A DNA stretch of 64,000 bases, from positions 372,001-436,000 of the forward strand of contig CAWBXR010000001.1 of the NCBI GenBank assembly GCA_963792815.1, read 5' to 3'. Position numbers and translations under genes: made by a program. Positions 17,268-25,765 of the stretch are shown here, piece by piece. The notes below the pieces were generated by a model that had not been told where the DNA came from, made no database searches, and saw nothing but the letters and a program-made list of their open reading frames with translations. This stretch comes from JARRPM01 sp963792815. Its GTDB lineage: Bacteria; Pseudomonadota; Gammaproteobacteria; Pseudomonadales; Halieaceae. Positions within the stretch are counted from its first letter, which is position 1, and the number at the start of each line of letters is the position of its first letter.

Positions 17268-18788
17268 CTAGGGGGTACCCTGGTTCCTTCCCGGGCCGAG
17301 CAGGTACACCGCCAGTTCCCGTCGCTCGGTTTCGCTCAGGGGAAAAATCGGCATGGGCGACTGGGGTGACTTCAGTACATCGATCACGGCATCGTAGCCG
17401 AGGCGGTCCGCCAGGCCAGTCAACAACTTGGGATTTTCGCCGGCTTCGTGGCAGCTCGCGCAGTCGTAATAAAAATACAATTGCGCGCCGCTCTCGGCCA
17501 TGGCCGACAGGTCGGCTTCAGCCAGCCACTCCGGTGTCGCTTCATCCAGCCGGCTCGTTGCCGCTGCCGGCTGGGCAGCCTGCTGCCAGTCGTGGCCGTT
17601 GTCACCATAGCTGACCCGGTAGATCGCGCCGGCGTAATCATCCGAGATGTAGATGGCGCCGTCCGGGCCCTGTGCCACATCGACCGGCCGGCCGACGATG
17701 TCGCCGTCCTGGTTGAAGCCGGTGAGAAAGTCCCGCTCCTCGATACCCTTGTCGGTCCAGTGCAGGGAGACGACCTTGTAGCCGTCCGGCGTGCTGCGAT
17801 TCCACGAGCCGTGCAGCGCCACAAGGGCCGCTTTTTCATAGCCGGCCGGCCAGTTGCGACTGTCGACAAAGGTCATCCCCAGGGGGGCGTTGTGGGCACG
17901 AAACCCGTGGGCCGGGGCGGTGGGCTCGTGTTCGCCTGCCAGTGGGTCGTTCCCCATGTCCGGGTCTGGCAGGTTGGCGCCGTTAAAGTAGGGCCAGCCG
18001 TAAAAACGCCCCTGCTCGACCAGGTTCAGTTCGCAGGGCGGGAAGTCGTCTCCCAGCAGGTCGCGGCCGTTGTCCGTGGCGTACAGGGCGTCATTCCAGG
18101 GCGCCCAGTCGAAACCGACACTGTTGCGCAGGCCGGTGGCGAATATTTCCGCGCCACTGCCGTCGAGCTGGAACCTCATCATGGTGGCGCGCCGTTCGTC
18201 TTCCTCCACGCACACATTGCAGGTGGAGCCCTGGGCGAGGTACAGCAGCCCGTCGGGGCCTACCCGCAGGGTCTTGCTCCAGTGGTTGCCCTCATCGGTG
18301 AAACCCTCCACCAGGGGTTCGTACCTCCCGGCCAGCTTTCCCCGGGCACTGTCGAAAGCCACCTGGCCGATCCGGTTCGATTCAGCGACGTAGAGGGTGT
18401 CACCGGCAAAGTCCATGCCGAGGGGGCGTTTGAGACCGTCGAGCAGTGTGATCACCGCGTCGGGCTGGCCGTCGCCATTGGCGTCACGGCGCAGCAGGAC
18501 GATGTCGCCCGAGTGGGGTCGACTCAGCAGCAGGTCGCCACCCGGGGTAAAGCGCAAAAAGCGGGCTTTCGGTAAATCGGAGGCGTACAGCTCCAGGTGA
18601 AATCCCGGCGGCAGCTGGAAGCGTTGTTTCACCTGGGTCGCCGTGGCGGGCGGGCCGCCCATTCCGGTCATGACGTTGAGGATCATCTTCAGGCTGCTGA
18701 TGTTGATAGTGCCGGTAGCGATCAGTGCCAGTGGTATACAGGCGAGCAACACAAGCGTTGCCAGTAGGCCGATAAATAGTTTTCGCAA
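17268..18788 (-). CDS. PQQ-type sugar/sorbosone dehydrogenase with C-terminal cytochrome c domain
   Basis: About 506 residues. From a TTG at 18788 (GGGAG ten bases upstream) it begins with a signal-anchor helix. A six-bladed beta-propeller of the glucose/sorbosone dehydrogenase family follows (GDGQPD, GLRNSVGFDW, RPVDVAQGPDGAIYISDDY). The C-terminus has a single haem motif CASCH (443-447) with a likely Met ligand in PMP near 479. It would therefore pass electrons from a periplasmic substrate to its own haem. A more upstream start would run into the P-type ATPase gene. The substrate is unknown, and PQQ genes are not in this window. Confidence 0.8.
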   Translation of the reverse strand: MRKLFIGLLATLVLLACIPLALIATGTINISSLKMILNVMTGMGGPPATATQVKQRFQLPPGFHLELYASDLPKARFLRFTPGGDLLLSRPHSGDIVLLRRDANGDGQPDAVITLLDGLKRPLGMDFAGDTLYVAESNRIGQVAFDSARGKLAGRYEPLVEGFTDEGNHWSKTLRVGPDGLLYLAQGSTCNVCVEEDERRATMMRFQLDGSGAEIFATGLRNSVGFDWAPWNDALYATDNGRDLLGDDFPPCELNLVEQGRFYGWPYFNGANLPDPDMGNDPLAGEHEPTAPAHGFRAHNAPLGMTFVDSRNWPAGYEKAALVALHGSWNRSTPDGYKVVSLHWTDKGIEERDFLTGFNQDGDIVGRPVDVAQGPDGAIYISDDYAGAIYRVSYGDNGHDWQQAAQPAAATSRLDEATPEWLAEADLSAMAESGAQLYFYYDCASCHEAGENPKLLTGLADRLGYDAVIDVLKSPQSPMPIFPLSETERRELAVYLLGPGRNQGTP

Positions 18789-18873
18789 GTTCGTTGTCTC
18801 CCGTTTCAGGTGACGCTGTGAAATCGCCACAGCGCGCGAGCGGCAGACTATAACATAGGCAGCGCCTGCGGAA

Positions 18874-21585
18874 TCAGTGCGCTTTGCCCCACCAGCGGCG
18901 CAGCGCCTTGTCCGTCTCAATGGCGATGAAACTCGGCAGGAAACACAGCAGGATAAGCGGCCACCACTGCGTGGGGAACGGCGCGGTGCGAAAGAGCGCG
19001 GCAGCCTCGGGAATCCAGGTGGGGATAAACCGGATGGCAATGCTCAGGACTATCCCGGCGAGCAGCCAGGGATTGGAAAAAGGGTTGAGGGTGAAGACGG
19101 AACCGTAGATCGAGCGGGCGGATACCACATAGCCGAAGTGCGCCATGAGGATCCCCCAGAATGCAGCGGTCTGGGCCTGGGTCAGCAGCAGGGCATCGGA
19201 GACCTGGCCATCCACCACGGCGCCGGCGCCCAGGTGGTAGTACAACAGGAAACCCGGCAGGGCGATCGCCAGCCCCATCACCACGACTCGCTGGATAAAC
19301 AGGGCGTTGATGATGCGGGCTTTGGGTTCTCGCGGCGGGGTGCACAACAGGTGGGTTTCTTTGGGCTCCATCATCAACGGCATGGTCAGCAATACTGAAT
19401 CGAGGAGGTTGATCCACAGAATCTGTACCGGCTCCAGCACAAAGCGGGCGCCAAACAGGGGCACGAAGGCGGCCAGCAGGATCGCCCCCATAATCAGCAG
19501 GGCCTGGGCTGCGTTTGTCGGCAGGGTGTATAGAATGGCCTTTTGCAGGTTGTTCCAGGCGTGGCGGCCTTCCTCCACCGCCGCAACGATGGTGGCGAAA
19601 TTGTCGTCTGCCAGCACCATGTCGGAGGCCTCCTTGGCCACTTCGGTGCCGCTGATCCCCATGGCGATCCCGATATCCGCAACCTTGAGCGCCGGCGCAT
19701 CGTTGACGCCGTCGCCGGTCATGGCGACCACGTGGCCATTGGCCTGCAGGGCCTGGGCAATGGCCTGCTTGTGCTCCGGGGCTACCCGCGCAAAGACCGA
19801 CACCTCCTCTGTCACTTTGCGCAGCGCGGCCTCGTCCAGTTCGCTGAGCTCGGCCCCCGACAGTACCTGTTCCGCCTCGATTCCCAGCTGGCGCGCCACC
19901 GCCTGGGCGGTATCGGGGTGGTCGCCGGTGATCATGACCGTGCGGATGCCCGCCTCCTTGCACTGTGCGATGGCCTCGATCGCCGACTGCTTGGGCGGGT
20001 CGATCATGCCCTGCAGCCCGGCGAAACAGAGCCCGTGCAGGTCTTCGTGACAGAGGCCGTCGTGACCCGGGGGCAGCTCCCTGTAGGCGAAGCCCAGGGT
20101 GCGCAGCGCGTTGCGGGCAAACTCGCGGGCTGTGGCCAGGGCCCCGGTGCTGTCGAAGGGCCGCAGCTGGCCGCAGGCATCGTGTTCTGTGCTGCACATG
20201 GGTACGAGCATCTCCGGGGCGCCCTTGACCAGGACCAGGCGCCTGCCCTCGGTCTCCACCAGCACCGCCATGTATTTCGCCGAGGAATCGAAGGGGATTT
20301 CCACCAGCCGCTGGACACCGTCCACCACCAGCTCCGCCTTGGCCCCGGATATTCTCAGTGCGAGCTCTGTGGGGTCCCCGGTGCCGCCCATGCCGCTCAG
20401 GTGCGCATTGTTGCAGTAGAAGCCGCAGTTGAGGAGCTGCAGCAGGGCGGGCTGCTGCCGGGGCGGGACGGGGCTTTGCTCGTAGCGAAAAACGCCCTGG
20501 ATATCATAGCCGGTGCCGCTGACCTCGTAGGTCCTGCCGCCGGCGTACACCATGGTTACGGTCATCCGGTTTTCCGTCAGGGTCCCGGTCTTGTCCGAAC
20601 AGATGACCGAAGTGGCCCCGAGTGTTTCCGCCGCCGGCAGTTTGCGGATAAGCGCCTTGCGACTTGCCATTACCACCCCGGACAGGGCCAGGATGGAGGT
20701 CACCAGTGCCGGCAGCATTTCCGGTATCGCCGCCACAACCAGGGATACCGCCCCGAGGAAACTGTAGGCGGTGTCATAGCCCAGGTAGACCCCGTAGGCG
20801 AAATTAAAGGCACCCACGACCAGGATCGCGACGATCAGGGTCTCGATGAATTTCTTCATCTGCCGCTGCAGCGGCGTGAGCCCCTTGTCCGCGGCCCTGA
20901 CCATATCGGCGATCTGGCCGAACACGGTGTTGCGCCCCGTCTCCACCACGATGGCGCGGCCCGTACCCTGGGTGAGAAAGGTGCCCGAGAAGCCCATGTT
21001 CGTCTGGTCCCCGGGCACCAGGTTGTCGCCCTCCTGCGTGGCGGTCTGTTTCTGCACCGGCACCGACTCGCCGGTCAGGGAGGACTCATCGACGTGGATA
21101 TTGCTGATCTCGATAAACCGGACGTCCGCCGGGATCTTGTCGCCCCCTTCCAGCACCACGATATCCCCGGGTACCAGTTGGCGCGCGGGTATCCGGCATT
21201 GCACGCCTCCACGCAGCACCAGGCATTCCTGCACCATCATGCTGCGCAATGCGTCCAGCGCACCCTCGGCCTTGCCCTCCTGCACGAAGCCGAGCACCGC
21301 ATTGAGCAGCACCACGCTGGCGATAACGATGGTGTCGGGCAGCATATGGCTGCCCATCGCGGTGAGAACGCCGGTAACCGCAGCGGTTGCCAGCAGGATT
21401 ATCACCATGGGGTCGTTGAACTGGCGCAGGAAACGCAGCCAGGCGGGGATCTTTCTGAAAGTTATCTCATTCGGTCCGAAGCGCTCGAGGCGCGCGGCCG
21501 CATCCTCAGCGGTGAGTCCGTCGGGGCCGCTCTCCAGTGCCGCCAGGATCTCGTCCCGCGACTGTCCGTACCACGCTTTTTCCAC
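18874..21585 (-). CDS. Cation-transporting P-type ATPase (P2-like)
   Basis: 903 residues. It has an N-terminal cation ATPase domain, TGES (171-174), DKTGTLT with the phosphorylated Asp at 331, TGDxxxTA-like TGDHPDTAQ, and GDGVNDAPALK. The M4 motif is IPEMLP rather than the Ca2+ pump IPEGLP, and M5 has TNAAQ where Ca2+ pumps carry an acidic residue. The transported ion is therefore uncertain (Ca2+, Na+ or another). The GTG start lies 38 bp after the V-ATPase subunit K stop on the same strand with no terminator between, so it probably belongs to that operon. It works in the inner membrane. Confidence 0.87.
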   Translation of the reverse strand: MEKAWYGQSRDEILAALESGPDGLTAEDAAARLERFGPNEITFRKIPAWLRFLRQFNDPMVIILLATAAVTGVLTAMGSHMLPDTIVIASVVLLNAVLGFVQEGKAEGALDALRSMMVQECLVLRGGVQCRIPARQLVPGDIVVLEGGDKIPADVRFIEISNIHVDESSLTGESVPVQKQTATQEGDNLVPGDQTNMGFSGTFLTQGTGRAIVVETGRNTVFGQIADMVRAADKGLTPLQRQMKKFIETLIVAILVVGAFNFAYGVYLGYDTAYSFLGAVSLVVAAIPEMLPALVTSILALSGVVMASRKALIRKLPAAETLGATSVICSDKTGTLTENRMTVTMVYAGGRTYEVSGTGYDIQGVFRYEQSPVPPRQQPALLQLLNCGFYCNNAHLSGMGGTGDPTELALRISGAKAELVVDGVQRLVEIPFDSSAKYMAVLVETEGRRLVLVKGAPEMLVPMCSTEHDACGQLRPFDSTGALATAREFARNALRTLGFAYRELPPGHDGLCHEDLHGLCFAGLQGMIDPPKQSAIEAIAQCKEAGIRTVMITGDHPDTAQAVARQLGIEAEQVLSGAELSELDEAALRKVTEEVSVFARVAPEHKQAIAQALQANGHVVAMTGDGVNDAPALKVADIGIAMGISGTEVAKEASDMVLADDNFATIVAAVEEGRHAWNNLQKAILYTLPTNAAQALLIMGAILLAAFVPLFGARFVLEPVQILWINLLDSVLLTMPLMMEPKETHLLCTPPREPKARIINALFIQRVVVMGLAIALPGFLLYYHLGAGAVVDGQVSDALLLTQAQTAAFWGILMAHFGYVVSARSIYGSVFTLNPFSNPWLLAGIVLSIAIRFIPTWIPEAAALFRTAPFPTQWWPLILLCFLPSFIAIETDKALRRWWGKAH

Positions 21586-21623
21586 CGGCGACTTTAGACT
21601 CCGTAACGCCTGTTGCTGCCTCG

Positions 21624-22073
21624 TCAGGGCAACAGGGCAACCAGGATGCCGATGGCGACGATACCGATACCCTCAACCAGGAACACCAGGCTGTAGGCCT
21701 GGCCCCGGGCCCGCCCCTCGGTTTCATGCACCATCTGCACACCCGCTCCCGCAACACAGCCTTGCGCATAAGCGGCACCCAGCAGGATAAGGCCGGTAGC
21801 CAGCCCTGTCGCGATGCCCAGATAGCCGTACTGTGGATCTTCAAACAGGTGTGGTTTCATGAACTGGGGAATAAAGGGGTAAAGGACCTGGGAGGCTGGA
21901 AACATGGCAAAAGCTATATATTCCATGGAGAGTTTTCCCTCCGGGCTGCGAGCCTGTTGCGCCCACACACCCTGCACTGCCACGCCGGCGCGATAGATTC
22001 CCAGCGTACTGCCCATAGCCGCAAGCCCCCACATGACATAGCCCAGCGCACCGATACTTGACGTTTCTACCAT
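21624..22073 (-). CDS. ntpK: V-type ATPase rotor subunit K (proteolipid), sodium-type site
   Basis: 149 residues and four membrane helices (two fused hairpins). Rotor subunits carry the ion across the membrane. The ion carboxylate is Glu134 in helix 4. Helix 2 has F58-P-A-S61-Q62 and helix 3 has Q104 in AYAQG. These line up with the Na+ ligands L61, T64, Q65, Q110 and E139 of Enterococcus hirae NtpK, with Ser for Thr. No carboxylate occurs in the first hairpin, as in NtpK. The start is 1 base after the subunit I stop, with GAGGA about 10 bases upstream. Sodium coupling is inferred from the ligands. Confidence 0.88.
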   Translation of the reverse strand: MVETSSIGALGYVMWGLAAMGSTLGIYRAGVAVQGVWAQQARSPEGKLSMEYIAFAMFPASQVLYPFIPQFMKPHLFEDPQYGYLGIATGLATGLILLGAAYAQGCVAGAGVQMVHETEGRARGQAYSLVFLVEGIGIVAIGILVALLP

Positions 22074-22074
22074 A

Positions 22075-23847
22075 CTAGCGTTCCTCTACACCCAGGGGTT
22101 GAAAGCGGGCCAGGGGCTCGAAGGCGCGCCCCGACCAGATGACGCCCAGCTGACGGGCAAATTCCAGCGTATTCAAGCGCAGGCCGTGGACAAACAAAGC
22201 GATAATGCCCAGGCCCAGGTTGATAGTGTGCCCCAGCAGGAGAATCAAGCCGCCGAAGAGCAGCGAACCGGTCTGCTCGGCCATCAGGTTGGTGGTCATG
22301 GCCAGGCTCATACTGGCAAAACCCACCGCCATGATGCGTATGTAGCTCATCATATCCGAGAACAGGGTGGTGGCATTGCCCAGCAATAAACCCAGGCCGG
22401 CCAGCCCGCCGCGCCAGGCCCCCAACTCGGTGCGAGACAGGAATATCACCAACAGCGCACCCAGCCCCAGCAGGGGGCCGCTGACAGCGGGAATCGGTTT
22501 GCCGGTAAATACATTGAAGATACCCAGGAAGATAGCCCAGAGCATGGCCAGCCAGCCCAGCTCCGCGACCATCTTCAGCGACCAACCCAGGCGCCGAATC
22601 TGGATTATGCGTCCCAGGCTGAGGTGAAATATCCCGAGCCCAAAAGAGAGCTTGATCATAGCGTCGGTGTCCAGGGACAGGAGCGGGATACCGCCCAGGG
22701 AGTCGAACTGGAGGCCAAAGAAAGAACCCGTCAACGCCCCGTATATAGTGGTGGCGGCCGCCACATACAGACCGAGCTGCACGGCGCCACTACCCATCGA
22801 TCGCGACAGGCGGCGGTAGCCGAGACCCAGCACCGCCAGCATCAGTAATCCGTAGCCACCGTCATTGATCAGCAGGGCGCTGAACACTGTGAAGAAGACA
22901 ATAACCAGGTGCCCCGCGTCATACTCGTAGTAGCCCGGCCGGTAGCCCATGAATTCGAAGATCGATTGGATGGGCCGCGCCCAGGCGGGGTACCGGGTCA
23001 GGGTGGGCGGGTCCTCCTGCGGCAGCGGGTCGCGAAAGCTGGCGTTGACACCCGCCAGGTGCCGCAGGCGCTGCCCGATCTCATCCAGCCGGTCCGCCGG
23101 AATCCAGCCGGACAACACAAACACATGCTCGTCGGCATGGGACTGTACGCGCCCGGCCTCGATGCTGAGGGCATCGATTTGTATTGCTATCTGGCGGCCG
23201 AAGTCATCGATGCGCTCCCGGGCCAGCCAGCGCAAGGCGCCCTGCAGCGCCCCGATACGGGCCTGCAGGCGGCTGACCTGGGTGTGCAGCGCGGCCGGTT
23301 CCCGATCGGGTGGTGCCAGGTTGCTGGCCCAGTCCAGGGCCAGCGGCTCGCCCCGGGTGAAGGTACAGAACAGCAATTCATCTTTTTTCCGTGTGCGCTG
23401 GCCCCGCCAGAGCAGGCTGCCTTCCTGTGCCAGCCACTCGAGACGTTCCGGATCGTCGGTGCGCCAGCACTGGATGTAGACGCCCTCGTGGGCCAACTCG
23501 GCCAGTTGCTTCGGCGATACACCGCCCCACAGCTCCTGCCGCTCGGCAATGGCCAACAGTTCATTTTTTTCTCGGGAGAGGGTGTCGGTCTCTTCCAGCA
23601 GGCGCGCGGCCAGGCCGACCAGGTCGTCCGGTACCGTTTCGGGGGGCAGCTGGGGTACCTCCAGCTTGCTGCACTCGCGAACCTTCTCATACAGCCTGAT
23701 CAGCGCCTGCCGTTGGGCGCGGCCGCCGGTGACGGCGCTGAGACGATGTGGTTCCAGTGCACCCAGGTCCAGCAGCGCCGCCAGCACTTTTCCTCGTTGC
23801 TCGCGCGCCCCGCAGACCAGGGCGTATTTCATCCCAACAGTGGCCAT
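22075..23847 (-). CDS. ntpI: V-type ATPase membrane subunit I (a-subunit)
   Basis: 590 residues. The N-terminal soluble half is helical and forms the peripheral stalk contact. The C-terminal half has about seven to eight membrane helices that form the ion half-channels; the last carries HGLRLNTLEF, holding the Arg that faces the rotor carboxylate. The start may be the ATG at 23832 (MKYALVCG), which overlaps the subunit D stop as ATGA, instead of 23847. It lies between D and K in the usual order of the Bacteroides/Chlamydia-type operon. The length is slightly shorter than most homologues. Confidence 0.9.
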   Translation of the reverse strand: MATVGMKYALVCGAREQRGKVLAALLDLGALEPHRLSAVTGGRAQRQALIRLYEKVRECSKLEVPQLPPETVPDDLVGLAARLLEETDTLSREKNELLAIAERQELWGGVSPKQLAELAHEGVYIQCWRTDDPERLEWLAQEGSLLWRGQRTRKKDELLFCTFTRGEPLALDWASNLAPPDREPAALHTQVSRLQARIGALQGALRWLARERIDDFGRQIAIQIDALSIEAGRVQSHADEHVFVLSGWIPADRLDEIGQRLRHLAGVNASFRDPLPQEDPPTLTRYPAWARPIQSIFEFMGYRPGYYEYDAGHLVIVFFTVFSALLINDGGYGLLMLAVLGLGYRRLSRSMGSGAVQLGLYVAAATTIYGALTGSFFGLQFDSLGGIPLLSLDTDAMIKLSFGLGIFHLSLGRIIQIRRLGWSLKMVAELGWLAMLWAIFLGIFNVFTGKPIPAVSGPLLGLGALLVIFLSRTELGAWRGGLAGLGLLLGNATTLFSDMMSYIRIMAVGFASMSLAMTTNLMAEQTGSLLFGGLILLLGHTINLGLGIIALFVHGLRLNTLEFARQLGVIWSGRAFEPLARFQPLGVEER

Positions 23848-24440
23848 GTCTCCAGTTCCTGGTGCTTGCCCGCCTCGCGCTCGCGCAGCAGACGGGCTAT
23901 GGTTGCGGCCATGCCGTTTTCTTCATCCATGGCCCGGGCCAGCCGCGCCAGTTCCTCCCGCAGGGGCGGCAGGCGCACCTGTTCGCTGCCGTTGATCAGG
24001 AAGACGAACTCCTCCTCGGCATCCTCCAGGCGTGTCACATTACGCCGCTCTATCTTCAGCCGCTCGGCCAGTTGCAGGCGCTCGATCGCCAGATCCGTAG
24101 TCGCCGCGGATGACGCCGACTGGCAGACCAATACCTGGCTAAGGCGACAGTGTGCCTTGACCGCCTTCACCTCCTCGATGTCCACGCCAACCAGGTTTTC
24201 CGAGCGGGTCAACACCTCCGCCTCCAGGGATGCCTCGATAGTCTTGCAAAGCGCATGCTGTTCGCAGGTTTGCCAGCGCTGTTGCAACTCTTGCTGATGA
24301 TGCTCCAGCTCGACTATGCGTTCCTGGTAGTTGCGGATCTCTGCCCGCAGCATGGTGAGGACGCGCTTCATTACCGGCAGGAAACGCTCGATTCGACCGA
24401 TATCCTCCTTGACCTGGCGCAGTCGCTGACCTGAGGACAT
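23829..24440 (-). CDS. ntpD: V-type ATPase central-stalk subunit D
   Basis: 203 residues, almost all predicted as two long helices that form the central rotor shaft coupling the A3B3 head to the K ring. I start at the ATG at 24440, which overlaps the subunit B stop (ATGA); a longer upstream extension has no supporting context. The sequence is divergent from typical NtpD but its heptad-rich N- and C-terminal helices, size and operon position support it. Confidence 0.85.
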   Translation of the reverse strand: MSSGQRLRQVKEDIGRIERFLPVMKRVLTMLRAEIRNYQERIVELEHHQQELQQRWQTCEQHALCKTIEASLEAEVLTRSENLVGVDIEEVKAVKAHCRLSQVLVCQSASSAATTDLAIERLQLAERLKIERRNVTRLEDAEEEFVFLINGSEQVRLPPLREELARLARAMDEENGMAATIARLLREREAGKHQELETWPLLG

Positions 24441-25765
24441 CAGTTGCCACCCGCCGTCTCTGGGGGACGGTAGTGGTGAAATTGCGCTTTGATCGCGGCA
24501 TCTATATCGAGGTTTTCCGGCGGCACCTCTCCCAGGGCGTGCCAGCATCGATCCAGTGCCTTGTCGACCTCCAGGTACTCATCGGTCCTGAGTACCGACT
24601 GTTCGAACAGGGCGGCAAAGCGCAGGTAGGCCAGGTCGATAGACGCGGTTATTTTCAGCCCCAGGGATTCCTGTTCCCTGACCTCCAGCGCGCGGGAGTA
24701 GGCGGCGGTGATCGCACGTTGCAGCGCCTTGTGGTCGGCGCGGGAGGCGCGGAATGCCTCGCCCTTCAGGCGCGACAACGCCGCCAGGAAATCCAGCGAG
24801 CCGTTGGACCAGGGAATGTGGCCCTCGGTGGAATACTTGGTGAGATTGACGCCTATTTCGCTGTGGTCCAGGTTGGGTACCGACATGACGACGATCTCGG
24901 TCAGGCTGCCGCTTTCCTTTATAAAGGCCCGCTCGTATATCCGCGCGGCCTGGGAGTAGAAATCCACCGGCGAATTGTCCTTGCCCGGAGGCGCTCCCTG
25001 GATTCCCCGCACCTCGGCGAGGGCGTTGTAGAAAATGCGCATATCGTGGATGACCAGCAGCACTTCCTCGCCCTGCATCGCCAGGCGCTCGCCGATCTGG
25101 CAGGCCGTTTGCGGCGCGATCAGGGCACTGATGGCCGGGTCCGAGGCGCCGTGCAGCACGAATACAGTACGCCCGATGCGGGGGCGGATACTCTGGAAAT
25201 ACAGAATCGAGTCCCGGGTCAGGCCGAGTGCGCAGAAGATGACTGTCAGCGGCCTGAGCGGATCCTCGCGGCGCCGGCGATAGCGCGCTCGCATCATGGT
25301 GCGGGCCACGGCGTAATCCAGGCTCTCCTCCGGGCGTTTCATCCACAGGATCTTGATGCCCTGGGGGATGGGTTCCTTGGCATCCAGGGCGGGAAAACCG
25401 GTCTGGATAAGCCCCTCGGCGAGGGTGCGACGGGTGGGGTTGAGGATGCCCCCGTAGACCGGCAGGGCCTCGCCGACGACCTCGGGGCGGTTATCCAGTG
25501 GCCGCCCCAGCGGGTCGAGGGTGCGGCCGATAATGCCGTGCCGGTCGTAGTTGAAGCTCAGTACGCGGTTGGTGAAGCGCACCTTGGTGTCGCGACTGAT
25601 GTTGAGCGGTGTGCCCAGGTACTGCACAGTGGTCTTGTTGCCCACAGCGGTGACAATACCCATGCCGCCGTCGGGAAAACGTGCCTCAGTGCCGACCTCG
25701 AGACCGGCTATCGGCCCGAAGGTGATCAGCGGCAGGGAAATGCCATGAGGCTTAAACTGCAGCAT
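24440..25765 (-). CDS. ntpB: V-type ATPase regulatory subunit B
   Basis: 441 residues, the non-catalytic nucleotide-site subunit of the A3B3 head. It shows the V/A-type B features GRTLDPLGRPLDNRP, GGILNPTRR, the central RecA-like fold with VVMSVPNLDHSEIGVNLTKY, and EGHIPW. The usual FSGSG turn in the P-loop position is replaced, as in other compact bacterial V-type B subunits. It overlaps subunit A by 14 bp and D by 4 bp, so the stoichiometry is likely set by translational coupling. Confidence 0.9.
   Translation of the reverse strand: MLQFKPHGISLPLITFGPIAGLEVGTEARFPDGGMGIVTAVGNKTTVQYLGTPLNISRDTKVRFTNRVLSFNYDRHGIIGRTLDPLGRPLDNRPEVVGEALPVYGGILNPTRRTLAEGLIQTGFPALDAKEPIPQGIKILWMKRPEESLDYAVARTMMRARYRRRREDPLRPLTVIFCALGLTRDSILYFQSIRPRIGRTVFVLHGASDPAISALIAPQTACQIGERLAMQGEEVLLVIHDMRIFYNALAEVRGIQGAPPGKDNSPVDFYSQAARIYERAFIKESGSLTEIVVMSVPNLDHSEIGVNLTKYSTEGHIPWSNGSLDFLAALSRLKGEAFRASRADHKALQRAITAAYSRALEVREQESLGLKITASIDLAYLRFAALFEQSVLRTDEYLEVDKALDRCWHALGEVPPENLDIDAAIKAQFHHYRPPETAGGN

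Noticed and set aside
19543..21597. 684-residue open frame on the plus strand
   Set aside because: It lies entirely antisense to the P-type ATPase gene, has no motifs and an odd composition (His/Gly/Gln-rich), typical of a frame opposite a GC-rich gene.
22909..24297. 462-residue open frame on the plus strand
   Set aside because: Antisense to V-ATPase subunits I and D, which have clear family features and translational coupling.
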